From positions 1-16,874 of the forward strand of contig CAKOYU010000023.1 in assembly GCA_934130975.1 (NCBI GenBank): 16,874 nt of DNA, read 5' to 3'. Both the position numbers and the translations under genes were made by a program. Below, in pieces: positions 7,367 to 13,846 of this stretch (its first letter is position 1; each line of letters begins with the position of its first letter). The stretch is from an uncultured Clostridia bacterium. GTDB lineage: Bacteria > Bacillota > Clostridia > TANB77 > CAG-508. The notes under the pieces are model-generated. The model ran no database searches and was not told where the DNA came from. It was given only the letters and a program-made list of their open reading frames with translations.

Positions 7367-7540
7367 ATGTTCAGTAAAAAAGCTTCATTAGACAACCCGT
7401 ATTGTAGCAAATGTAAAGGTGTTTGCCTTCGCAAAACTTCTGCTGAAACGCAGAAAGCTGCACGAGAAATGTTTGGAATAACTCCAAACGCTTGCATAGG
7501 CAATTTGTCTGGTCTAAATACTCGTTGTCCATACAAATAA
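7367..7540 (+). CDS. Unrecognised 57-residue cysteine-rich small protein
   Basis: I do not recognise this protein. It has five cysteines: C13, C16 and C20 (CSKCKGVC, a CxxCxxxC cluster), then C43 and C54, so it could bind a metal or form disulfides. It has no signal peptide or membrane segment and is lysine-rich. Support for a real gene is strong: AGAAAGG 6 bases before the ATG, a 17-bp-spaced promoter and a terminator 10 bases after the stop. It is the only plus-strand gene in the window, between topB and mfd. By hand count it is about 38% G+C (67 of 174 bases), clearly above its neighbours, and all three arginines use CGN codons, hinting at transfer or high expression. An alternative is a structured small RNA containing a chance frame. 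Confidence 0.75.
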   Translation: MFSKKASLDNPYCSKCKGVCLRKTSAETQKAAREMFGITPNACIGNLSGLNTRCPYK

Positions 7541-7550
7541 GCTAAAAAGA

Positions 7551-7583
7551 GCGAGCCTAGATTTATAGGCTTGCTTTTTTATT
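7551..7583. terminator. Bidirectional terminator between the small gene and topB
   Basis: GCGAGCCTA (7551-7559) pairs with TAGGCTTGC (7566-7574) as a 9-bp stem with one G-T pair and a 6-base loop. On the plus strand TTTTTTATT follows, ending the small gene. On the minus strand the hairpin starts 16 bases beyond the topB stop codon and is followed by TCTTTTT, so it also ends the HD-topB unit. Confidence 0.85.
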
Positions 7584-7589
7584 ATACAT

Positions 7590-9542
7590 TTAATATTTTA
7601 CAACTAATTTGTTAAACTTAGAATTTATATAATTTTCTAGTTTAATCATAAATTCATCTGACTTAATTTCTTTTTTAGCTACCATATCTAATCCCTTTTC
7701 CCAACTAGCTGTAAGTTTTGGATTTAGCATATCTGGCATTGAATAATATACTACATCATATATAACTTCTCCCTTTTTAGTTGGAGTAACTATTTGAGTT
7801 TTAGAATTTATAGCAATATAATTTATTCTTTCTAGTTTTTTTATTATTTCTCCTCTTGTTGCACTTGTTCCAATTCCAGCACCTTTTATTTGTTCTCTTA
7901 GTTCTTCTTCTTCGATTAATTTTCCTGCATTCTCCATTGCTAAAATAATTGAGCCTGAATTATATCTTGAAGGTGGTGAAGTTTCTGCATCTTTTATTTC
8001 ATAATTTTTTGTTTCTACTTCTTGACCTTTTTTTAACTTTTTCAATATTTCTAAATTGCTTTCTTCTTTTTCTTCTTCACTTTCCACAGTTTGTTCCTTT
8101 TCTGTGGATTGTTCTGTTTGTTTTTTAGGTTTTAGCACTTCTAAATATCCTTGATTTTTGCAAACCTTTCCACTTGCATAAAATGTTTCTTCTTCTACAT
8201 TTATTGTTAAATTTATTTTATTGTATTCTGCTGGTGGATAAAATATGGCAATAAATCTTTTTACTATTGTATTATAAACTTTTTTATGTAGTTCTGGCAA
8301 TCTATCATAGTTCTCGTAACCTTGTCCTGTAGGTATTATTGCATAGTGATCTGTTATTTTACTATCATTAACATATTTAGTTTTTATTAAATTAGTTGAA
8401 TATTTTTCGGTTATCATTTTATTTAAAAGTCTTTGTACTTCTTCGTCTTTATATCCTTTTACTAATCCATTTAAGTTTTTTGATATTTCTTTTGCAACTG
8501 CTGTTGAAAGTACTCTTGCATCTGTTCTAGGATAAGTCACCAATTTTTTTTCATATAAATTTTGGATAATTTCCAATGTCTCATCTGGCTTTATTTTGAA
8601 TTTTTTTGTACATTCATTTTGAACTTCTGCTAAATTGAATAATAGTGGTGGCTTTTCTTTTTGAGTTGATTTTTTTAGCTCTGTTATTACTGCTTTTTTT
8701 CCTGTTAAACTTTTTATAAATTCTTTAGCATCTTCTTCTTTTTTGAATCCACTTTCATTATATAATTTGTTGCTTTCATACATTTGTGATTTTTCGTTTA
8801 CTTTCCATTCAGCTTTAAAAGAGCCTTGTTCATCTCCATATTCGCCAATCACTTTATAATATTTAGTTTTTACAAAGTTTCGTATTTCTCTTTCTCTTGA
8901 TACTACCATTCCTAAAACACATGTCATTACTCTACCAATAGAAATAGATGCTTTATCTTCGTTTATTTCTTTTGCTACTCTTCTACCATAAATAATTGAT
9001 AATAATCGCGAAAAGTTTATTCCTATTAGATAATCTTCTTTTGCTCTTAAATATGCAGAGTCTGATAAACTGTCATATTCACTTTCGTCTTTTGCTTCTT
9101 TTATTCCTCTTCTTATTTCTTCTTCTGTTTGCGAGTCTATCCATACTCTTTTTATTTTGGCTTTAGGGTTTGGTTTCGCCATCATAAATACAAGTCTTTG
9201 TATATATTCTCCTTCTCGTCCAGAGTCGCCTGCATTATATATTTCTTCTACGTCTTCTCTTTGTAATAAACTTTTTACAATATTAAACTGGTTCTGAACT
9301 GCTGGAATAATTTCGTATTTCCACTCATGTGGTATAAATGGTAATGTGTCTAATCTCCAAAATTTCAATTTCTCGTCATAAACTTCTGGATAACTCATTG
9401 TTACTAAATGTCCTACACACCATGTTATAATCCAGTCATCTGATTCAATATAACCGTTTTTTCTATTGCTATTTATTTTTAGTACTTTTGCAAATTCCAT
9501 TGCTACAGATGGCTTTTCTGTTATTATTAATTTTTTCGACAT
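7590..9542 (-). CDS. topB: Topoisomerase III-like type IA DNA topoisomerase
   Basis: A second type IA topoisomerase, the kind that decatenates DNA and resolves recombination intermediates. The 650-residue protein has an N-terminal Toprim domain (LIITEKPSVAMEFAKVL; acidic motif AGDSGREGE at 104-112), SIGRVMTCVLG (201-211), the catalytic tyrosine Y337 in LVTYPRTDARVL, and GAGIGTSATRGEII (554-567). The second Toprim aspartate of the usual DPDREGE is glycine (DSGREGE), as in a DAGREGE-type TopB subgroup I recall. A Glu/Lys/Ser-rich linker (about 473-496) interrupts the core, and there are no C-terminal zinc ribbons, unlike TopA. The ATG follows AAGGAG. It lies 17 bp after the HD-domain gene and shares its promoter. 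Not the reverse-gyrase or TopA type. Confidence 0.92.
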   Translation of the reverse strand: MSKKLIITEKPSVAMEFAKVLKINSNRKNGYIESDDWIITWCVGHLVTMSYPEVYDEKLKFWRLDTLPFIPHEWKYEIIPAVQNQFNIVKSLLQREDVEEIYNAGDSGREGEYIQRLVFMMAKPNPKAKIKRVWIDSQTEEEIRRGIKEAKDESEYDSLSDSAYLRAKEDYLIGINFSRLLSIIYGRRVAKEINEDKASISIGRVMTCVLGMVVSREREIRNFVKTKYYKVIGEYGDEQGSFKAEWKVNEKSQMYESNKLYNESGFKKEEDAKEFIKSLTGKKAVITELKKSTQKEKPPLLFNLAEVQNECTKKFKIKPDETLEIIQNLYEKKLVTYPRTDARVLSTAVAKEISKNLNGLVKGYKDEEVQRLLNKMITEKYSTNLIKTKYVNDSKITDHYAIIPTGQGYENYDRLPELHKKVYNTIVKRFIAIFYPPAEYNKINLTINVEEETFYASGKVCKNQGYLEVLKPKKQTEQSTEKEQTVESEEEKEESNLEILKKLKKGQEVETKNYEIKDAETSPPSRYNSGSIILAMENAGKLIEEEELREQIKGAGIGTSATRGEIIKKLERINYIAINSKTQIVTPTKKGEVIYDVVYYSMPDMLNPKLTASWEKGLDMVAKKEIKSDEFMIKLENYINSKFNKLVVKY

Positions 9543-9559
9543 TTAGTTTTTCTCCTTTT

Positions 9560-10321
9560 TTATTTTTCTATGTATTCTTTTGAAATTTTATATATATTAT
9601 TAAATCTTTTCATTGTTTCTTCATCATTAAATATAAATCTTTTATATAATTTATCTATATAGTTATTTTCTTTTATTATCTTTTTCGTTATTGCAAAGTT
9701 CAAATCATAAATATAGCAAAAATGACAAACTAATATATCTGCACTTGTTCTTCTTTCTTTATAGTTTATTTTTTGTTCTTCTATAAATTCTCTATAAATT
9801 TCATCTGAAATTTTATCTTCGGATAAATCTGCTTTTTCCCATACAGTTTTTTTGTCGCCTGTTACTAATATCTTAAATATATCTGTTTTATCTGCATCTC
9901 TAATTATCTTACAATGTAACTTTTCTCTTTCTGATATTCCTTCTTGAATTTCATTTCTATTATGGTTAATAATAGATAATTTTATAATTTTATCAAATTT
10001 ATCTTCTTTAATAAATTTTCTAATTAGCCCTTCTTCAAATAAGATTTTAGCTCCATATTCACCATGATTTATACTGTCTTTATCTACAAATGTATGATAT
10101 AGGCGAACTTGTTCAAATCTTCCTATATCATGTAATAATCCTATTAACTCTGCTAATTCTATATCTTCTTGGTTTAAGCCCAAGTTTTCTGCTATTTTTT
10201 TTGAATTTTGAGCTACTCTTTCTATATGCGAAATTTTTAATTTTATTTTTTCATCTTCTGGATTGTATTTTTTTACATATTCTTTAAATGCTTTTTTGGC
10301 TTCATTTATATCTATTAACAT
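9560..10321 (-). CDS. HD-domain phosphohydrolase
   Basis: A 253-residue soluble protein of the HD superfamily of metal-dependent phosphohydrolases. Candidate metal ligands are visible: H32 (SHIERV), the H64-D65 pair (GLLHDIGRFEQ), H86, H120 (IINHNR) and D142/D144 (IRDADKTDIFK). Substrate is not predictable; relatives hydrolyse nucleotides or cyclic nucleotides, and there is no RelA, GGDEF or tRNA-nucleotidyltransferase part. Start choice: the ATG at 10321 is preferred, because AAAGGA is at workable spacing; an in-frame GTG three codons earlier (10330) lies too close to it. A TTGACA-17-TAAAAT promoter lies directly upstream, and topB follows after 17 bp, so the two form an operon whose functional link is unknown. 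Confidence 0.82.
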   Translation of the reverse strand: MLIDINEAKKAFKEYVKKYNPEDEKIKLKISHIERVAQNSKKIAENLGLNQEDIELAELIGLLHDIGRFEQVRLYHTFVDKDSINHGEYGAKILFEEGLIRKFIKEDKFDKIIKLSIINHNRNEIQEGISEREKLHCKIIRDADKTDIFKILVTGDKKTVWEKADLSEDKISDEIYREFIEEQKINYKERRTSADILVCHFCYIYDLNFAITKKIIKENNYIDKLYKRFIFNDEETMKRFNNIYKISKEYIEK

Positions 10322-10358
10322 GTTACTCACTTTCCTTTATTATAGAAAATACATTCAT

Positions 10359-10387
10359 ATTTTATATTTTTTATACAAATTTGTCAA
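10359..10387 (-). promoter_or_regulatory. Sigma-A promoter of the HD-topB operon
   Basis: On the minus strand the consensus TTGACA (10382-10387) and TAAAAT (10359-10364) are spaced 17 bp apart. It lies between the leuS terminator and the HD-domain gene, so that gene and topB form a separate transcription unit. The leader is about 30 bases. Confidence 0.75.
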
Positions 10388-10422
10388 TAGAACAATCTAT
10401 GTAATCTCCTTTGTTCTAGCAC

Positions 10423-10457
10423 CAAAAGAGGGAGTTAACCTCTCAGTAAAACTCCCC
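10423..10457 (-). terminator. Probable terminator of leuS
   Basis: On the minus strand, directly after the leuS TAG, GGGAGTT (complement of 10450-10456) pairs with AACTCCC (complement of 10430-10436), extendable at the base, with a loop of about 13 bases, followed by TCTTTT. The stem is GC-rich for this genome but the U tract is short. It is the only terminator candidate between leuS and the HD-topB promoter. Confidence 0.6.
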
Positions 10458-12878
10458 CTATTTTACAACTACATTATATATTTTATTTTTAACATATATT
10501 TCTTTTACAATACTTTTTCCATCAAGTTTCCCAGCAATTGCATCATGTACTTTTTCTTTTACTGATGATTCTTCTTCATCTAAAGCAATCATAACTGTAG
10601 CTTTTAATTTTCCATTTACTTGAATTGGAATTTCAATTTCATCATCTATTGTTTTTGCTTCATCATATGTTGGCCATTCATATGTTGCTATTTCTCCTTC
10701 AAATCCTGCTAACTTGTTTAACTCTTCTGTCATATGTGGTGCAAATGGATTTAATAATGTTAAAAATGTTTTATATTCTGCTTTATTTATACGTTTTAAT
10801 TTTGTAAATTCATTTAACATTGTCATAAATGTTGATACACATGTATTGAATTTCATTTCTTCTATGTCTTTTGAAACTTTTTTAATTGCTTTATTCATCA
10901 TTTTCTCAGTTTCTTTTGTATATGTATCTCCTTCTACTAATATATCTTTTAAATTCCATACTCTGTCTAAGAATTTGAAACATCCTCTAATACTATCCAT
11001 TGACCAACTTGCTGTTTGGTCAAATGGTCCCATAAACATTTCGTATACTCTGAATGTGTCTGCACCAAATTCTTTTATTATATCATCTGGATTTATTACA
11101 TTTCCTTTTGATTTTGACATTTTTTCTCCATTTGTTCCTAATATCATTCCATGTGATGTACGTTTTGCATATGGTTCTTTTGTTGGAACTACTCCAATGT
11201 CATATAAGAATTTATGCCAAAATCTAGAATATAATAAATGTAGTGTTGTGTGTTCCATTCCTCCATTATACCAATCAACTGGAGCCCAATATTCTAGTGC
11301 TTCTTTTGATGCTAATGCCTCACTATTATGTGGGTCCATATATCTTAAGAAATACCAAGATGAACCAGCCCACTGTGGCATTGTATCTGTTTCTCTTCTT
11401 GCTGGCTTTCCACAGTGTGGACATGTTGTATTTATCCATTCTTCATGTTTTGCTAATGGTGATTCTCCATTTTCTCCTGGTAAGAAGTCTTTCACTTCTG
11501 GAAGTCTTAGCGGTAAGTCTTTTTCATCTAATGGAACCCATCCACATTCTTCACAATATACCATTGGGATTGGTTCTCCCCAATATCTTTGACGTGAGAA
11601 TACCCAGTCACGTAATTTGAAGTTTACTTTTTTTGTTCCTATTTTGTTTTCTTCTAGATATTCTATTACTTTCTTTTTAGCGTCTACAACTGATAATCCT
11701 GTTAAAAATCCTGAATTTACTAACACTCCTGTTTGTGTGTCTGTAAAAGCTTCTTCTAATTTTTCTTGTTCTTTTCCACTTTCTGGTGCTACTACTTGTA
11801 TTATTGGTAAATTGAATTTACTTGCAAATTCAAAGTCTCTTGTATCATGTGCAGGTACAGCCATTATTGCACCTGTTCCATATGATGACAATACATAATC
11901 TGCTACCCATATTGGAATTTCTGTATTTGTTAATGGATTAATTGCTTTTATTCCTTTTATTTCTACACCTGTTTTGTCTTTGTTCATTTCGCCACGTTCA
12001 AAGTCTGATTTTAATGCAGCTTTTCTTTGATATTCTTTTACTTCATCTAAATTCGTTATTTTATCTGCATATTCTTCTATTATTTTATGTTCTGGTGCTA
12101 CTACCATATATGTTGCACCAAATAATGTGTCTGGTCTTGTTGTATATACTGTTAATGTTTCATCAGTTCCAGCAATTTTAAATTTTACTTCTGCACCTTC
12201 GCTACGTCCAATCCAGTTACGTTGTTGTGTTTTTATTTTTTCTAGATAATCTACATCATCTAAATCATCTATTAATCTTTGTGCATATTCTGTTATTTTT
12301 AACATCCATTGTGATTTTTCTTTTTGTACTACTGGACTTCCACATCTTTCGCATACACCATTTACAACTTCTTCGTTTGCTAATCCTACTTTACATCCAG
12401 TACAGAAGTTTATTGGCATTGTTGCTTTATATGCTAATCCTTTTTTATATAATTGAATAAATATCCATTGTGTCCATTTATAGTATTCTGGGTCTGTTGT
12501 GTCTATTACTCTTGACCAATCAAATGAAAATCCTAGTGATTTTAATTGCTCTGTAAAATGTGCAATATTTTTTGCTGTTGTTATTTTAGGATGTACATTT
12601 GTTTTTATTGCATAATTTTCTGCTGGTAGTCCAAATGCGTCAAATCCTATTGGGAATAAGACATTATAACCTTGTAATCTTCTTTTTCTTGCTATTACAT
12701 CTAATGCTGTATAACTACGTGGATGTCCTACATGTAACCCTTGTCCTGATGGATATGGAAATTCTATTAGTCCATACCATTTCTTTTTATTTGTATAATC
12801 ATTTTTTGCATTAAATGTTCCTTCTTTTTCCCATTTATCTTGCCATTTTTTCTCTACTTCTTTAAAATTATATGCCAT
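10458..12878 (-). CDS. leuS: Leucyl-tRNA synthetase
   Basis: Charges tRNA-Leu with leucine using ATP, and has an editing domain that removes mischarged amino acids. The 806-residue class I synthetase has the HIGH motif as HVGH (49-52, in PYPSGQGLHVGHPRSYT), zinc-type cysteine pairs (CTGCKVG...CERCG and CEECGW...CPHCGK), the CP1 editing insert (TTRPDTLFGAT, GTGAIMAVPAHDTRDFEFA) and the KMSKS loop (586-590). The start is set at the ATG for MAYNFKEVEKKW, which has GAGAGG 7 bases upstream and matches family N-termini; the open frame runs 22 codons further upstream but through the promoter. The leader is only about 30 bases, so there is no room for a T-box. It is its own transcription unit between ogg and the HD-topB pair. 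Confidence 0.97.
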   Translation of the reverse strand: MAYNFKEVEKKWQDKWEKEGTFNAKNDYTNKKKWYGLIEFPYPSGQGLHVGHPRSYTALDVIARKRRLQGYNVLFPIGFDAFGLPAENYAIKTNVHPKITTAKNIAHFTEQLKSLGFSFDWSRVIDTTDPEYYKWTQWIFIQLYKKGLAYKATMPINFCTGCKVGLANEEVVNGVCERCGSPVVQKEKSQWMLKITEYAQRLIDDLDDVDYLEKIKTQQRNWIGRSEGAEVKFKIAGTDETLTVYTTRPDTLFGATYMVVAPEHKIIEEYADKITNLDEVKEYQRKAALKSDFERGEMNKDKTGVEIKGIKAINPLTNTEIPIWVADYVLSSYGTGAIMAVPAHDTRDFEFASKFNLPIIQVVAPESGKEQEKLEEAFTDTQTGVLVNSGFLTGLSVVDAKKKVIEYLEENKIGTKKVNFKLRDWVFSRQRYWGEPIPMVYCEECGWVPLDEKDLPLRLPEVKDFLPGENGESPLAKHEEWINTTCPHCGKPARRETDTMPQWAGSSWYFLRYMDPHNSEALASKEALEYWAPVDWYNGGMEHTTLHLLYSRFWHKFLYDIGVVPTKEPYAKRTSHGMILGTNGEKMSKSKGNVINPDDIIKEFGADTFRVYEMFMGPFDQTASWSMDSIRGCFKFLDRVWNLKDILVEGDTYTKETEKMMNKAIKKVSKDIEEMKFNTCVSTFMTMLNEFTKLKRINKAEYKTFLTLLNPFAPHMTEELNKLAGFEGEIATYEWPTYDEAKTIDDEIEIPIQVNGKLKATVMIALDEEESSVKEKVHDAIAGKLDGKSIVKEIYVKNKIYNVVVK

Positions 12879-12915
12879 ATTTATTCCTCTCTTCTCTTTT
12901 AAATTCAATATCATT

Positions 12916-12944
12916 ATTATACTCGCAAAAAGCCTAAAAGTCAA
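12916..12944 (-). promoter_or_regulatory. leuS promoter nested in the ogg terminator
   Basis: On the minus strand TTGACT (12939-12944) and a consensus TATAAT (12916-12921) are exactly 17 bp apart. The -35 box lies in the loop and second arm of the ogg terminator hairpin, and the spacer contains its T tract. Transcription would start about 30 bases before the leuS ATG. Both elements are seen directly. Confidence 0.75.
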
Positions 12945-12958
12945 TGACTTTTAGGCTT
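12926..12958 (-). terminator. Intrinsic terminator of the lon-ogg unit
   Basis: On the minus strand a perfect 13-bp stem, AAGCCTAAAAGTC (complement of 12946-12958) with GACTTTTAGGCTT (complement of 12930-12942), has a 3-base loop and a T run into TTTGCG. The ogg stop codon (12951-12953) lies in the first arm, so the terminator begins inside the coding sequence. Confidence 0.85.
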
Positions 12959-13817
12959 CTCTTTTCCAATAAAATAAATATTGTTGTGCTATTCCTGCTA
13001 AGTTTCCGAATTTTTCGTGTGCTAATTTTTCTATTTCTTTTTTATTTACTTTTGTTTCATCTTCATTTTTTATGTATAACTCATTCATAACTCGTCTAAC
13101 CCATACATCTATTGGGAATACTTCAAATCTTTTTAGTGTTGAAAATAGCAATATGCAATCTGCTACTTTAGGACCAACTCCTGATAGTGTAAGTAATTGT
13201 TCTCTTACTTCTAATGTATTGGGATTATTTTGCATTTCTTCTAAATCTACTTTTTTATCTAATATCATATGTACAGTTTCATATAGTCTTATATCTCTAA
13301 ATCCTGTTCCTTGTTTTCTATAATCTTCTACTGTTACATCTTTTAATTCTTCTGGTGTTGGAAATGTATAATATTTTTCTCCATTCCACTCTATTTCTTG
13401 CCCATATGTTTTTGATAGTCTTTCTATTATTCCTTTTATTCTTGGAATATTGTTATTTGCTGAAATTATATATGATATTATCATTTCCCATAAGTCTTGA
13501 TTTAGTATTCGTATTCCTTGCCCATATTCTATACTTGTTTTTACGTTTTCGTCTATTTGAGATAATTTATTTTTTATTTCTTCATAGTTTCTTTTTAAGT
13601 CAAAATAATCTTCTACTATTTCTTTTATATTTCCATCACATATTCCTTTAAATGTTACTGTGTTTCCTTGTTTTTGAACATTCATTACATTTTTTCTAAA
13701 TATTCCTGTATAGCTTCCATCTTCTTGTTTGTTCCATCTAAAACATTGTCCACAATCAAATATATCTGCTAATTCAAATGATTCTATATTTTCTATTTTG
13801 TATTCTTGTTCTTGCAT
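12951..13817 (-). CDS. ogg: 8-oxoguanine DNA glycosylase/AP lyase (Ogg family)
   Basis: Removes oxidised guanine from DNA in base-excision repair. The 288-residue protein has an N-terminal Ogg-type domain (FDCGQCFRW at 20-28) and a helix-hairpin-helix GPD fold. The hairpin LSGVGPKVADC (211-221) carries the predicted Schiff-base lysine K217, and the general acid is D237 in FPIDVWVRR. The DCGQCFRW segment and the KVADC spacing match eukaryote-like Ogg1 and its bacterial Ogg homologues rather than MutY, Nth or AlkA; there is no iron-sulfur cysteine cluster. The ATG follows AGAGGT. The Lon-like protease ends 29 bp upstream with no promoter seen between, so the two are probably cotranscribed. The C-terminal codons form half of the transcription terminator. 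Confidence 0.93.
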   Translation of the reverse strand: MQEQEYKIENIESFELADIFDCGQCFRWNKQEDGSYTGIFRKNVMNVQKQGNTVTFKGICDGNIKEIVEDYFDLKRNYEEIKNKLSQIDENVKTSIEYGQGIRILNQDLWEMIISYIISANNNIPRIKGIIERLSKTYGQEIEWNGEKYYTFPTPEELKDVTVEDYRKQGTGFRDIRLYETVHMILDKKVDLEEMQNNPNTLEVREQLLTLSGVGPKVADCILLFSTLKRFEVFPIDVWVRRVMNELYIKNEDETKVNKKEIEKLAHEKFGNLAGIAQQYLFYWKREA

Positions 13818-13846
13818 TTTGCTTTACCTCTGACCGTTTTTCAATT

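Noticed and set aside
7342..7536. Minus-strand 64-residue frame opposite the small cysteine-rich gene
   Set aside because: No ribosome site or promoter leads into it, and it is the mirror of a plus-strand gene with all signals present.
10322..10330. GTG start of the HD-domain gene at 10330
   Set aside because: Only about 2-3 bases separate it from the AAAGGA ribosome site; the ATG at 10321 has workable spacing.
10714..11592. Long plus-strand frame (292 codons) inside leuS
   Set aside because: Antisense shadow of a certain leuS; no ribosome site, and its low-complexity hydrophobic/Ser-rich translation resembles no protein.
12879..12944. 22-codon N-terminal extension of leuS
   Set aside because: It runs back through the leuS promoter and ogg terminator, lacks a ribosome site, and the downstream ATG has GAGAGG at good spacing and begins the family-typical N-terminus.
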